A stretch of 64,000 nt of DNA. It comes from Streptomyces roseoverticillatus. GTDB lineage: Bacteria; Actinomycetota; Actinomycetes; Streptomycetales; Streptomycetaceae. This document shows positions 26,939 to 36,763 of this stretch, in pieces; positions within the stretch are counted from its first letter, which is position 1, and each line of letters starts with the position of its first letter. The stretch is taken from assembly GCF_000719265.1 (NCBI RefSeq), contig NZ_JOFL01000009.1:158777-222776 (forward strand). Reading direction: 5' to 3'. The notes beneath the pieces were generated by a model. It did not search any database, was not told the DNA's origin, and saw only the letters and a program-made list of their open reading frames with translations. A program made the translations under genes and the position numbers.

Positions 26939-29827
26939 ATGAGCGAGACCAACACCGCCGCCGAGGTGGCTGCCCCGCACCGCTACACGGCCGCGCTGGC
27001 CGCCGACATCGAGGCACGCTGGCAGGACGCCTGGGACGCCGAGGGCACGTACGAGGCGCCCAACCCCAGCGGTGACCTGGCGGGCGACCCGGCGGTCGTG
27101 GCACGCCCCAAGAAGTTCATCATGGACATGTTCCCGTACCCCTCGGGTGCGGGCCTGCACGTCGGCCACCCGCTCGGCTACATCGCCACCGACGTCTACG
27201 CGCGCTACCACCGCATGACCGGGCACAACGTCCTGCACACCCTGGGCTTCGACGCCTTCGGCCTGCCCGCCGAGCAGTACGCCGTGCAGACCGGCACCCA
27301 CCCGCGGGTCTCCACCGAGGCCAACATCGTCAACATGAAGGCGCAGCTGCGCCGCCTGGGCCTGGGCCACGACAAGCGCCGCTCGTTCGAGACGATCGAC
27401 CCGGCCTACTACAAGTGGACCCAGTGGATCTTCCTGCAGATCTTCAACTCCTGGTACGACGAGGAGGCGAAGAAGGCCCGCCCGATCGCCGAGCTGGTCG
27501 AGCAGTTCGAGAGCGGCCGGCGCGAGGTCCCGGGCACGCGCGCGTGGAGCGAGCTGAGCGCCGCCGAGCGCGAGGACGTCCTGGGCGGCTACCGCCTGGC
27601 CTACGCCTCCGACGCGCCCGTCAACTGGTGCCCCGGCCTGGGCACCGTGCTGGCCAACGAGGAGGTCACCGCGGACGGCCGCTCCGAGCGCGGCAACTTC
27701 CCCGTCTTCAAGTCCAAGCTGCGCCAGTGGAACATGCGGATCACCGCGTACGCGGACCGCCTGCTGGAGGACCTGGACGCCCTGGACTGGCCCGAGGCCA
27801 TCAAGCTCCAGCAGCGCAACTGGATCGGCCGCAGCGTCGGCGCCCGCGTCGACTTCGCCGTCGAGGGTCACGCGGACGCCAAGGTCACCGTCTTCACCAC
27901 CCGCCAGGACACCCTCTTCGGCGCCACCTACCTGGTCGTCGCGCCCGAGCACCAGCTGGTGACCGAGGACGAGGCGCACCGCTCCGCCATCCCGGCCGCC
28001 TGGCCCGAGGGCACCCACGAGGACTGGACCGGCGGGCACGCCACCCCGGCCGAGGCCGTCGCCGCCTACCGCAAGGAGGCCGCCGCCAAGTCCGACGTCG
28101 AGCGCCAGGCCGACGCCAAGGAGAAGACCGGCGTCTTCACCGGCGTCTACGCGATCAACCCGGTCAGCGGCGACAAGCTGCCCGTCTTCACCGCCGACTA
28201 CGTCCTCATGGGCTACGGCACCGGCGCGATCATGGCCGTCCCCGCGCACGACAGCCGCGACTTCGCCTTCGCGCGCGCCTTCGACCTGCCGATGCGCTGC
28301 GTCGTGCAGCCGGCCGACGACCGCGGCACCGACCCGGCCGCCTGGGCCGAGTCCTTCGACTCGTACGACGCCGAGATCATCAACTCGGCCGGGGAGGGCG
28401 TCTCCCTGGACGGCCTGGTCGTGAACGACGCGAAGGCCCGCATGGCCGCGTGGCTGACCGAGCAGGGCATCGGCGAGGCCACCGTCAACTACCGTCTGCG
28501 CGACTGGCTCTTCAGCCGCCAGCGCTACTGGGGCGAGCCCTTCCCGATCGTCTACGACGAGCAGGGCGTCGCCCACTCGCTGCCCGAGTCGATGCTGCCG
28601 CTGGAGCTGCCCGAGGTCGAGGACTACTCGCCGCGCACCTTCGAGCCCGACGACGCCGACACCGAGCCCGAGACCCCGCTCTCCCGCAACGAGGAGTGGG
28701 TCAACGTCACGCTGGACCTCGGCGACGGCCCGAAGCGCTACCGCCGCGAGACCAACACCATGCCCAACTGGGCCGGCTCCTGCTGGTACGAGCTGCGCTA
28801 CCTGGACCCGCACAACGACGAGCAGCTGGTCTCCCCCGAGGCCGAGCAGTACTGGATGGGCCCGCGCGAGGGTCAGCCGCACGGCGGCGTCGACCTGTAC
28901 GTCGGCGGTGCCGAGCACGCCGTGCTGCACCTGCTGTACGCCCGCTTCTGGTCGAAGATCCTCTTCGACCTGGGTCACGTCTCCTCGGCCGAGCCGTTCC
29001 ACAAGCTCTACAACCAGGGCATGATCCAGGCGTACGTCTACCGCGACGCGCGGGGCATCGCCGTCCCGGCCACCGAGGTGGAGGAGCGCGAGGGCGCGTA
29101 CTACTACCAGGGCGAGAAGGTCAGCCGGCTGCTCGGCAAGATGGGCAAGTCCCTGAAGAACGCCGTCACGCCGGACGAGATCTGCGCCGAGTACGGCGCC
29201 GACACCCTGCGCCTCTACGAGATGGCGATGGGCCCGCTGGACGTCTCCCGCCCCTGGGACACCCGCGCCGTCATCGGCCAGTACCGGCTGCTGCAGCGCC
29301 TGTGGCGCAACGTCGTCGACGAGGCCACCGGCGAGGTCACCGTCGTGGACTCCGAGGCCGACGAGGCGACGCTGCGCGCCCTGCACAAGGCGGTCGACGG
29401 CGTCGGCCAGGACCTGGCGAACCTGCGCTTCAACACCGCCATCGCCAAGATCACCGAGCTGAACAACCACGTGACCAAGCTGAGCGAGGTCCCGCGGTCC
29501 GTCGCCGAGGCCATGGTGCCGCTGATCGCGCCGCTGGCCCCGCACATCGCCGAGGAGCTGTGGCACAAGCTCGGCCGCTCCGGCTCCGTGGTGCACGCGG
29601 ACTTCCCCGTCGCCGACCCGGCTTACCTGGTCGACGAGGCCGTGACCTGCGTCGTCCAGATCAAGGGCAAGGTCAAGGCGCGCCTGGAGGTCCCGCCGTC
29701 CATCTCCGACGTGGAGCTGGAGAAGGCCGCGCTGGCCGACCCGGCGGTCGTCGCGGCGCTGGGCGGCGCGGGCATCCGCAAGGTCATCGTGCGGGCGCCG
29801 AAGCTGGTGAACATCGTCCCGGCGTAA
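26939..29827 (+). CDS. leuS: Leucyl-tRNA synthetase
   Basis: Class I synthetase charging tRNA-Leu, 962 residues. [17 protein letters not shown] (about residue 65) is the HIGH region; the CP1 editing domain follows ([36 protein letters not shown]); KMGKSLKN (about 735) is the KMSKS loop; [15 protein letters not shown] and the anticodon-binding domain ([19 protein letters not shown]) complete it. Start ATG 26939, with GAGG close upstream; the frame is open to 26783 through the leader region, but the N-terminus fits ATG 26939. Expression is probably tuned by the leucine-rich leader. Confidence 0.98.
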   Translation: MSETNTAAEVAAPHRYTAALAADIEARWQDAWDAEGTYEAPNPSGDLAGDPAVVARPKKFIMDMFPYPSGAGLHVGHPLGYIATDVYARYHRMTGHNVLHTLGFDAFGLPAEQYAVQTGTHPRVSTEANIVNMKAQLRRLGLGHDKRRSFETIDPAYYKWTQWIFLQIFNSWYDEEAKKARPIAELVEQFESGRREVPGTRAWSELSAAEREDVLGGYRLAYASDAPVNWCPGLGTVLANEEVTADGRSERGNFPVFKSKLRQWNMRITAYADRLLEDLDALDWPEAIKLQQRNWIGRSVGARVDFAVEGHADAKVTVFTTRQDTLFGATYLVVAPEHQLVTEDEAHRSAIPAAWPEGTHEDWTGGHATPAEAVAAYRKEAAAKSDVERQADAKEKTGVFTGVYAINPVSGDKLPVFTADYVLMGYGTGAIMAVPAHDSRDFAFARAFDLPMRCVVQPADDRGTDPAAWAESFDSYDAEIINSAGEGVSLDGLVVNDAKARMAAWLTEQGIGEATVNYRLRDWLFSRQRYWGEPFPIVYDEQGVAHSLPESMLPLELPEVEDYSPRTFEPDDADTEPETPLSRNEEWVNVTLDLGDGPKRYRRETNTMPNWAGSCWYELRYLDPHNDEQLVSPEAEQYWMGPREGQPHGGVDLYVGGAEHAVLHLLYARFWSKILFDLGHVSSAEPFHKLYNQGMIQAYVYRDARGIAVPATEVEEREGAYYYQGEKVSRLLGKMGKSLKNAVTPDEICAEYGADTLRLYEMAMGPLDVSRPWDTRAVIGQYRLLQRLWRNVVDEATGEVTVVDSEADEATLRALHKAVDGVGQDLANLRFNTAIAKITELNNHVTKLSEVPRSVAEAMVPLIAPLAPHIAEELWHKLGRSGSVVHADFPVADPAYLVDEAVTCVVQIKGKVKARLEVPPSISDVELEKAALADPAVVAALGGAGIRKVIVRAPKLVNIVPA

Positions 29828-29840
29828 GGTCCGGGTCCTT

Positions 29841-29896
29841 TCCGGTCAGGGCCGGTCCGGGACCGGCCCGGGGCCGGTCCGGGGCCGGTCCGGCCA
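29841..29896. repeat. GGCCGGTCC repeats after leuS
   Basis: Several copies of GGGGCCGGTCC in a row, including the palindrome GGGCCGGTCC-G-GGACCGGCCC. They probably form the leuS terminator. Confidence 0.5.
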
Positions 29897-30014
29897 CTGA
29901 GGGTTCTTCCCTACGGGCAGGTTGGGGGTTCGTTCGGAACCCGCGGCCTGCCCGTGCCGTTTACGGTGGAGGGGAGACGGCGGACGCCGTCCCCACACCG
30001 TCCCGAGGAGCGTC

Positions 30015-30797
30015 ATGGAAGCCGTGGCCGTGATCGTCGCACTGATCTTCGCGGTCCTCGTCGCGCTGGCAGTGATCGCCACGGTCAGGACGGTGCGGGC
30101 GGTCAAGCGCGGCGTGGACCGCACGGTCCACCAGGCGCGGCGCACGGTCGAGGACACCCGCCTCAAGGCCAGGCAGTTCGCCCAGCCCGGCGCGGCCGGG
30201 GAGGTCGCACAGCTGCGCCTCTCGCTGCGCACGTCGATGCGCGCCACGCAGGACGCCCTGCAGACCGCCGCCCCCGAGGACCCCTCGCTCTCCGAGGCGC
30301 TCGCCCTCTTCCAGCGCCTCAGTGCCCACGGCCGCGAGCTGGACGACGAGCTCAAGCGGCTGGAGACCGAGCCGGACAAGGCCCGGATCACGGCCCGCCT
30401 GCCCGAGCTCCGCGAACGCACGGCCCGCGTCAAGGACTCCGCGGACTCGCTGCGCTTCGCCGCCCAGGACCGCGCCCGGCGCTTCGCCGACGACGACCTG
30501 GAGACGCTGAGCGGCCAGATCCGCATGGAGGCGGGCGCGCTGCGGCACTGGAGCGATGAGGGGACGGGGGAAGCTGCGGGGATGAGCGGGGCCGCAGGGA
30601 TGGGGGACGGGGCTGCGCGGGCGGGTGCCGGTGGGACAGCCGGTACAGCAAGTGCTGCCGAGGCTCCGGGGGCCGGGGCGCCGGCGGGGGAGCAGCAGGA
30701 ACCGCAGGCGATCACCGGGCGGGACAGGGACCGGGACGCATGGCGCTCGCCGGGCTACTCGTGGCAGAAGGCCGGCCGGCCGGAAAGTGCGGGCTGA
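30015..30797 (+). CDS. Membrane-anchored coiled-coil protein, function unknown
   Basis: A 260-residue protein. The N-terminus is a membrane helix (VAVIVALIFAVLVALAVIAT), followed directly by basic and helical sequence (RAVKRGVDRTVHQARRTVED) and a long heptad-like region to about 190 (ALALFQRLSAHGRELDDELK, ELRERTARVKDSADSLRFAA). The C-terminal 70 residues are Gly/Ala-rich and disordered. Start ATG 30015, with GAGGAG upstream. It stands alone between leuS and the DegV gene. No family recognised; the topology suggests a cytoplasmic coiled coil tethered to the membrane. Confidence 0.75.
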   Translation: MEAVAVIVALIFAVLVALAVIATVRTVRAVKRGVDRTVHQARRTVEDTRLKARQFAQPGAAGEVAQLRLSLRTSMRATQDALQTAAPEDPSLSEALALFQRLSAHGRELDDELKRLETEPDKARITARLPELRERTARVKDSADSLRFAAQDRARRFADDDLETLSGQIRMEAGALRHWSDEGTGEAAGMSGAAGMGDGAARAGAGGTAGTASAAEAPGAGAPAGEQQEPQAITGRDRDRDAWRSPGYSWQKAGRPESAG

Positions 30798-30930
30798 CCG
30801 ACACGCTGGGGGAATTGCGCCGCATGAGGTCTACCGCATGCGGCCCCGGCTGTCCGGCCGTCCCGCAGGATGATCACCTGTACGGGGCCCGTACTGCCGT
30901 CGGAGCGCCCCGGCGGGTAACCTCCGGAAC

Positions 30931-31776
30931 ATGTCCCGCCATGTCGCTGTGATTACTGATTCAACGGCCTATCTGCCGCAGCGGGCGATGGAGCGGCACA
31001 GCATCACCGCCGTACCGCTCACCGTCGTGCTGGGGGACGAGGCGCTCGAAGAGGGCACCGAGGTCTCGGCCCGCTGCGTGGCCCAGGCGCTGCAGAAGCG
31101 CAGGCCGGTGACCACTTCGCGGCCCGGCCCCGAGGTCTTCGCGGCGGCCTACCGCGCGGCCGCCGAGGCGGGTGCGGAGGGGATCGTCTCGCTGCACCTG
31201 TCGTCGGAGTTCTCCGGCACGTACGACGCGGCGGTCCTCGCGGCGCGCGACGCGGAGGTGCCGGTGCGGGTCGTGGACACCGGCATGGTCGCCATGGCCC
31301 TCGGCTTCTGCGCGCTGGCCGCCGCCGAGACGGCGGACGCCGGCGGCACCCTCGACGAGGCGGTCGCCGCCGCGGAGAAGCGCGCGCAGGGCACGGCCGC
31401 GTTCTTCTACGTCGACACCCTGGACTACCTCCGCCGGGGCGGCCGGATCGGCGCGGCCCAGGCCCTGCTGGGCTCGGCGCTCGCCGTCAAACCCCTGCTG
31501 CAGCTGGAGGGCGGCCGGATCGAGCTGCGCGAGAAGGTGCGCACGGCCTCCAAGGCCATCGCGCGGCTGGAGGAGATCGCGGTGGAGCGCGCGGGCGCGT
31601 CGCCCGTCGACATCGCCGTCCACCACCTGGCGGCGCCGGACCGCGCGACGGAACTGGCCGACCGCCTGCGAGAACGACTCCCGGCGCTGGAGGAGCTGCA
31701 CGTCAGCGAGGTGGGAGCGGTCATCGGCGCCCACACGGGCCCGGGGCTGCTGGGCGTGGTGGTGGCGCCGAAGTAG
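30931..31776 (+). CDS. DegV family protein (fatty-acid binding)
   Basis: A 281-residue EDD-fold protein. DegV/FakB proteins bind a fatty acid; in Firmicutes they present it to the kinase FakA. Features: VAVITDSTAYLPQ at the N-terminus, the Thr/Ser pocket in KRRPVTTSRPGPEVF, SLHLSSEFSGTYDAAVLAAR, VRVVDTGMVAMALGFCALAA, and YVDTLDYLRRGGRIGAAQA, the conserved DegV block. Start ATG 30931. No FakA/DhaK-like partner lies in the window. The physiological lipid is unknown. Confidence 0.92.
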   Translation: MSRHVAVITDSTAYLPQRAMERHSITAVPLTVVLGDEALEEGTEVSARCVAQALQKRRPVTTSRPGPEVFAAAYRAAAEAGAEGIVSLHLSSEFSGTYDAAVLAARDAEVPVRVVDTGMVAMALGFCALAAAETADAGGTLDEAVAAAEKRAQGTAAFFYVDTLDYLRRGGRIGAAQALLGSALAVKPLLQLEGGRIELREKVRTASKAIARLEEIAVERAGASPVDIAVHHLAAPDRATELADRLRERLPALEELHVSEVGAVIGAHTGPGLLGVVVAPK

Positions 31777-32010
31777 GGGGAGCGGGCGGTCGGCGGGCGC
31801 GCGCCAGGCCCCTGGCCGCGGCGCCGGGCTTCCAGCTGGAGCTTCCGACCGGTTCTTTCGGCTCAGCATCCGCCGTTCTTGCCGGGGCGGCAGCAACTCT
31901 TCCGCCGCATCGGTGCTTCACCACCACGGCGAGGGGCCGGCGGAATCGGTGGTCACCGGAAGTGACGGGCATCGGACCCGGCCCCCTATTCCCTCGTCGC
32001 AGTGGCGAAG

Positions 32011-32037
32011 TTATCCACAACTGCTGGGTTATCCACC
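32011..32037 (+). promoter_or_regulatory. Pair of DnaA-box-like sites
   Basis: TTATCCACA (32011-32019) matches the E. coli DnaA box exactly; TTATCCACC (32029-32037) differs at the last base. Their starts are 18 bases apart, in the same orientation, 52 bases before comEA. The 312-base gap 31777-32088 shows nothing else that I can support. Confidence 0.5.
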
Positions 32038-32088
32038 GGAATCAGACCTTCCGGGCGAGATCAGGGCAATCGCCCTACCGTCTTGCCC

Positions 32089-32856
32089 ATGACGGATCGC
32101 GTGAAAGGGCGCCTCTCGCCACCCGGGCGCAACGGCCCGCCGTTCGGCGGAAGTTGGCGGCTCGCGGTGCGCGAGCGCCTGCCGCTGTGGCTGCAACTGC
32201 GCTGCGGCATCGAGCCGAAGACGCTTGCCGCACTGGCGGTCGTGCTGGTGGCGGCGTGCGCCTTCGCCGCGTACCACTTCCTGGCCGGGCGTCCGCAGAC
32301 CGTCCGGGTGCCCGTGCGGGAGACACCGGCCGTCGTGACCCCGCCGTCTCCGCCGGCCGTGCCCTCGCCGTCCCGTACGGGCGGGGCCGTGGTCGTGGAC
32401 GTGGCGGGCAAGGTCCGCAGGCCCGGCGTGCTGCGCCTGCCACCGGGTTCGAGGGTGGCCGATGCGCTGGCCGCGGCCGGGGGAGCCCGCCCGGGCGCGG
32501 ATACGACGGGCCTCAACAGGGCGCGTGTGCTCGCGGACGGGGAGCAGATCGTGGTGGGTGCCCCGACGGGCGGCCAGGGCGGCCAGGGCGGCCAGGGCGG
32601 TCCGGCCGGTCCGGGCGGTGCGCCCGCGTCGGCCGCCGCGGCCGGGGGAGGCCTCGCGCCGGGCGGGCCGGTGAGCCTGAACTCCGCCACGGTCGAGCAG
32701 CTGGACGCGCTGCCGGGCGTCGGCCCCGTCCTGGCCCGGCACATCCTCGACTACCGCACGCAGCACGGCGGTTTCCGCTCCGTCGAGGAGCTTCGCAAGG
32801 TCAACGGAATCGGCAGTCGCCGCTTCACCGACCTCCGCCCCTTGGTGCAGCCGTGA
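32089..32856 (+). CDS. comEA: ComEA-type DNA-binding membrane protein
   Basis: A 255-residue ComEA homologue that would bind DNA outside the membrane for uptake. A basic N-terminus precedes a membrane helix (TLAALAVVLVAACAFAAYHF, about 44-64), a SLBB domain (VVVDVAGKVRRPGVLRLPPG), a Gly/Ala linker with GGQ repeats, and a helix-hairpin-helix pair (LNSATVEQLDALPGVGPVLA and ELRKVNGIGSRRFTDLRPL). Start ATG 32089; the frame is open upstream. comEC follows after 106 bases. Streptomyces are not generally considered naturally competent, so the role is unclear. Confidence 0.93.
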   Translation: MTDRVKGRLSPPGRNGPPFGGSWRLAVRERLPLWLQLRCGIEPKTLAALAVVLVAACAFAAYHFLAGRPQTVRVPVRETPAVVTPPSPPAVPSPSRTGGAVVVDVAGKVRRPGVLRLPPGSRVADALAAAGGARPGADTTGLNRARVLADGEQIVVGAPTGGQGGQGGQGGPAGPGGAPASAAAAGGGLAPGGPVSLNSATVEQLDALPGVGPVLARHILDYRTQHGGFRSVEELRKVNGIGSRRFTDLRPLVQP

Positions 32857-32962
32857 TGGCGCCGCCGTCCCGGCCCCGCGGGGGCTGCTTCGAGGCTTTG
32901 CGGCTGCTCGGGCCCGTGTTCGGGGCACGCGGCCTCGCGGCCCTTCGCCCTCAGGCGCAGCC

Positions 32963-35575
32963 ATGACGGCGGTCGTCGGCGCACAAGAGCCCGCAGCGGC
33001 CCGTTCGGGGCCGGGGCCCCGGGACGAGGGCCCGCCGGACCTGCGGCTGGTCGCGCCCGCCGTCGCGGCGTGGGTGGCGGCGGCCGCGGCCCTGACCGCG
33101 CCCGGCTGGGCGGTGGCCCTGGCGGCGGGCGCCGGGGCCCTGGCGGCCGGCGTGCTGCCGGCCCGGGGGAAGGCGGGCCGCACGGCCGGCCGCGGGATCG
33201 CCGTCGCCCTCGCCGCCGTCCTGCTGTGTGCCGCGGCCGGCGCGGCGGTGGCCGCCCTTCGGGGCGCGGATTCCCGCCGCGGGCCGCTGCCCGGGCTGGC
33301 CCGCGGGCGTGCCGAGGCCGTGGTCGAGGCGACGGTCACGGCCGACCCGAGGGCCGCACGCCCGCACCTGCGGGGAGCCGCCCGGGCGGCTCCCGCGGCC
33401 GTCGTCGAGGCCGAGGCGGTCAAGGTGACCGCAGGCCGCGTGACGACCACCGTCCGCACGCCCGTGCTGCTGATCGCACCGCCTTCGTGGCTCGGGCTGC
33501 TGCCGTCCACCCGGGTGCGGGCCGAAGGGCGCCTCGCGGTGCCGTCCCGGGCGGGAGGCCCCGGCCCGCTGCCCGCCGCGGTGCTGCGGATCGCCGGCCG
33601 GGAGCCACCGCGGGTCGTCGGCGGTCCGAGCGCGGTGCAGCGCATCGCAGGCAGGTTCCGCGCGGGGCTGCGGGCGGCCACGGACGGGCTGCCGGAAGAC
33701 CCGCGGGCGCTGCTCCCCGGTCTCGTGGTGGGGGACACCTCCCGGGTGCCGGCTGACCTCGACGAGGCGTTCCGGGCGACCGGGATGACGCACTTGCTGG
33801 CCGTCTCGGGGAGTAACCTCGCGATCCTGCTCGCCGTGCTCGTCGGGCCGCCGCACCTGGCCGCTCGCGCCGAGCGCCGCGGCCTCGCGGCCCGGCTCGG
33901 CGTGCCGCTGCGGGCGACGGCGGTGCTGGGCGCGGGGCTCGTGCTGGGCTTCGTCATGGTGTGCCGGCCCGATCCGAGCGTGCTGCGCGCGGCCGCTTGC
34001 GGGCTGGTGCTGCTGCTCGCCCTCGGCACGGGCCGGCGCCGCAGCCTGCTGCCCGCTCTCGCGGCCGCCGTCCTGCTGCTCGTCCTCTACGACCCGTGGC
34101 TCGCCCGCAGCCCCGGCTTCCTCCTCTCGGTGCTGGCCACCGGCGCCCTGCTGACCCTCGCGCCGCGCTGGAGCACGGCCCTGCAACGGCGCGGGGTGCC
34201 ACGTCGCCTCGCCGAGGCCCTGGCGGCGGCCGCCGCCGCGGAGGTGGTCTGCGCGCCGGTGATCGCCGTACTGGCGGAGCGGGTGAGCCTGGTGGCGGTG
34301 CCCTGCAATCTCCTCGCCGAGGCGGCCGTAGCGCCCGCCACGGTGCTCGGCTTCGCCGCGCTCGCCGTGTCGCCCGTGGCCCTGCCCGCCGCCGTGTGGC
34401 TCGCCCGGCTCGCGTCCTGGCCCGCCTCCTGGGCCGCCGCGGTGGCCCGTACGGGGGCGGACCTGCCCGGGGCGGAGACTGCCTGGCCGGGTGGCTGGAC
34501 CGGCGGCCTGCTGCTCGCCGCGGCCGCGGCAGCTGTCGTGCTCACGGCCCGGAAGCTGCTCCGCAACCCCTGGGCCTGCGCGGCCTGCGCGCTGCTGCTG
34601 CTCGTCGCGGTCGTCCGCCCGGCGCCCCTCAACCGCGCGGTGACGGGCTGGCCGCCGCCCGGCTGGCGGCTCGCGGTCTGCGATGTGGGGCAGGGCGACG
34701 CGCTGGTCCTCGCGGCGGGCGAGGGGAGCGCGGTCGTCGTGGACGCCGGTCCGGAGCCCCGGGCCGTGGACCGGTGCCTGAGCGCCCTCGGCGTCGAGCG
34801 GATCCCCCTCGTCCTGCTGAGTCACTTCCACGCCGACCACGTGGACGGGCTGCCCGGGGTGCTGCGCGGCCGGGCGGTCGGGGGCATCGAGACGACGCCG
34901 TTCGCGGAGCCTGCGGGTCAGGCCGCGTTCGTCCGCCGCGAGGCCGGGCGCGCGCACGTGCCCGTGACCACGGCCCGGGCGGGGGAGCGGCGCCGCCTGG
35001 GCGAGCTGACGTGGGAGGTGCTGTGGCCGCCGCCGGCGGGGACGTCGGCGGCGGCCGAGGAGGGCCCCAACGACGCCAGCGTCACCCTGCTGGTCCGCAG
35101 CGCCGGCCTGACCGCGCTGCTGCTCGGCGACCTGGAACCACCCGCCCAGCAGGCCCTCCGGGAGGCCCACCCCGAGTTGCCCGCCGTGGACGTCCTCAAG
35201 GTTGCCCACCACGGCTCCGCCCACCAGGACCCGCAGCTGATGCGCGGGCTCCGGCCCCGCCTCGCGGTCGTCTCGGCCGGCGCCGGCAACCCCTACGGCC
35301 ACCCCTCGCCCCGCACGCTCGCCGCGCTCCGGGAGCAGGGCACGGCGGTCCTGCGGACCGACACGGACGGGCCGGTCGCGGTGACCGGCAGCGGGGCGGC
35401 GGTCACGGCGGTCACCGGTGCCACGGCCGGACGACGGAGAGGCGTGGGCAACGGGCCGGGGCCCGGATGCAGGCACGGGCCGCGGCGCAGACGCGGGCCG
35501 CGGCGCAGGCGCGCAGGGCCACGACCTAGGACCACGGCGTGGGACCGCAGCCCGATGACATCACCCGTGATCTGA
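32963..35575 (+). CDS. comEC: ComEC/Rec2 DNA-uptake channel-like protein
   Basis: An 870-residue polytopic protein. The order is N-terminal helices, a DUF4131-like periplasmic region, the competence domain (LPGLVVGDTSRVPADLDEAF, THLLAVSGSNLAILLAVLVG) and a C-terminal metallo-beta-lactamase domain (VCDVGQGDALVLA, SHFHADHVDG near residue 620, VLKVAHHGSAHQD, SAGAGNPYGHPSP). The last 50 residues are Arg/Gly/Pro-rich and may be disordered. It forms a pair with comEA. The MBL domain probably degrades the non-transported strand, by analogy with other ComEC proteins. Confidence 0.93.
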   Translation: MTAVVGAQEPAAARSGPGPRDEGPPDLRLVAPAVAAWVAAAAALTAPGWAVALAAGAGALAAGVLPARGKAGRTAGRGIAVALAAVLLCAAAGAAVAALRGADSRRGPLPGLARGRAEAVVEATVTADPRAARPHLRGAARAAPAAVVEAEAVKVTAGRVTTTVRTPVLLIAPPSWLGLLPSTRVRAEGRLAVPSRAGGPGPLPAAVLRIAGREPPRVVGGPSAVQRIAGRFRAGLRAATDGLPEDPRALLPGLVVGDTSRVPADLDEAFRATGMTHLLAVSGSNLAILLAVLVGPPHLAARAERRGLAARLGVPLRATAVLGAGLVLGFVMVCRPDPSVLRAAACGLVLLLALGTGRRRSLLPALAAAVLLLVLYDPWLARSPGFLLSVLATGALLTLAPRWSTALQRRGVPRRLAEALAAAAAAEVVCAPVIAVLAERVSLVAVPCNLLAEAAVAPATVLGFAALAVSPVALPAAVWLARLASWPASWAAAVARTGADLPGAETAWPGGWTGGLLLAAAAAAVVLTARKLLRNPWACAACALLLLVAVVRPAPLNRAVTGWPPPGWRLAVCDVGQGDALVLAAGEGSAVVVDAGPEPRAVDRCLSALGVERIPLVLLSHFHADHVDGLPGVLRGRAVGGIETTPFAEPAGQAAFVRREAGRAHVPVTTARAGERRRLGELTWEVLWPPPAGTSAAAEEGPNDASVTLLVRSAGLTALLLGDLEPPAQQALREAHPELPAVDVLKVAHHGSAHQDPQLMRGLRPRLAVVSAGAGNPYGHPSPRTLAALREQGTAVLRTDTDGPVAVTGSGAAVTAVTGATAGRRRGVGNGPGPGCRHGPRRRRGPRRRRAGPRPRTTAWDRSPMTSPVI

Positions 35576-35589
35576 GGGATAACTGACCC

Positions 35590-36399
35590 ATGGACAAGAT
35601 CATCAGCGGTGCGGACGCCGACGCGTACCTGGCCCGTATCGGCGTCACCCGCCCGGCCGTGCCGGACCTGGCCGCACTGCGCGAGCTCCACCTCCGCCAC
35701 CTGCACGCGGTGCCCTTCGAGAACCTGTCGATCCACCTGGGCGAGGAGATCGTGCTGGACCCCGCCGCGCTCGTGGCCAAGGTGACGGCCGGGCGGGGCG
35801 GCTTCTGCTACGAGCTCAACGGCGCGTTCGCGGCGCTGCTGGACGCCCTGGGCTACCAGGTCACGCTGCTGGCCGCGCGGGTGATGGGGCCCGAGGGGCT
35901 GTTCGGCCCGCCCTTCGACCACCTCGCGCTGCAGGTCCGCACGGCCGACAGCGCGGAGCCGTGGCTGGTGGACGTCGGGTTCGGCCGGAACAGCCACTAC
36001 CCGCTGCGGTTCGACGAGCGGGGCGAGCAGGCCGACCCCGCCGGCACCTTCCGGCTCGCCGGGACGGCGGACGGGGACCTCGACCTCCTCCGGGAGGGCG
36101 ACGTGCAGTACCGCCTGGAACCCCGGCCCCGGGAGCTGGCGGACTTCGAGGGCGGCTGCTGGTGGCACCGCACCTCGCCCAAGTCCCGCTTCACCAAGGC
36201 GGTGATCTGCTCCCGGCTCACCTCCACCGGCCGCGTCACCCTCAGCGACCGCGCCCTCGTGACCACCGGAGCGACGGGCCGTCAGGAGCTGCCGCTGGCG
36301 GCGGAGGAGATCCTGCCCGCCTTCCGCGAGCACTTCGGCATCGCGCTCGACCGGTCGCCGCAGGTGCGGCGCATCCCGGAGGAGCAGGTCACGCCGTAG
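35590..36399 (+). CDS. Arylamine N-acetyltransferase
   Basis: NAT-family enzyme (269 residues) moving acetyl groups from acetyl-CoA to arylamines or amide-forming substrates. The catalytic triad is visible: Cys in GRGGFCYELNGAFAALL (about 73), His in PFDHLALQVRT (about 110) and Asp in WLVDVGFGRN (about 126). LHLRHLHAVPFENLSIHLG is the family N-terminal block. The start lies 14 bases after the comEC stop. In actinomycetes NAT homologues also close ansamycin rings, but no polyketide genes are nearby. Confidence 0.94.
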   Translation: MDKIISGADADAYLARIGVTRPAVPDLAALRELHLRHLHAVPFENLSIHLGEEIVLDPAALVAKVTAGRGGFCYELNGAFAALLDALGYQVTLLAARVMGPEGLFGPPFDHLALQVRTADSAEPWLVDVGFGRNSHYPLRFDERGEQADPAGTFRLAGTADGDLDLLREGDVQYRLEPRPRELADFEGGCWWHRTSPKSRFTKAVICSRLTSTGRVTLSDRALVTTGATGRQELPLAAEEILPAFREHFGIALDRSPQVRRIPEEQVTP

Positions 36400-36418
36400 G
36401 CGCGGGGCGGGCGGTGGG

Positions 36419-36700
36419 TCACTCCCGCTCGAGCCAGCCGTCGTACTCCTCGGCGAGCTCGCGCAGGGCGGCGAGGTCGAGGTCGCCCTCGGGGGCCTCC
36501 AGGACGACCAGCCACTGGGCGTCCTCGGCGTCGTCCTCGCCGGCCAGGGCCTCGCGGACTATGCGGGGGTCGTCGTCGAGCGCGAAGCGCTGCGCGGCCT
36601 CCTCGGCCGCCTCCTCCGCGGCGTCGCGGTCGGGAAGCACCAGGAGGTGTCGTACGGAATCGGTGTCTGAGGAGAGATAAGGGCTGCTCACAACGCACAT
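36419..36700 (-). CDS. Small acidic protein, RraB-like pattern
   Basis: A 93-residue acidic protein: SVRHLLVLPDRDAAEEAAEE, an acidic middle, QWLVVLEAPEGDLDLAALRE and a C-terminal EEYDGWLERE. The beta-strand/helix/WLVV pattern resembles RraB (RNase E inhibitor) domains, but this is a weak visual match only. Either ATG 36700 or GTG 36691 could be the start; neither has a clear Shine-Dalgarno. It is divergent from holA by 63 bases. Confidence 0.6.
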   Translation of the reverse strand: MCVVSSPYLSSDTDSVRHLLVLPDRDAAEEAAEEAAQRFALDDDPRIVREALAGEDDAEDAQWLVVLEAPEGDLDLAALRELAEEYDGWLERE

Positions 36701-36763
36701 TGTGCGATATGGCGGACGGACGCGCGGGGGGAGGTGTCAGTAGCGCGTGGGATGCTGGTCGCG

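Noticed and set aside
32951..35476. 841-codon minus-strand frame opposite comEC
   Set aside because: The translation is Arg/Gly/Pro-rich without domains, while comEC has all its motifs.
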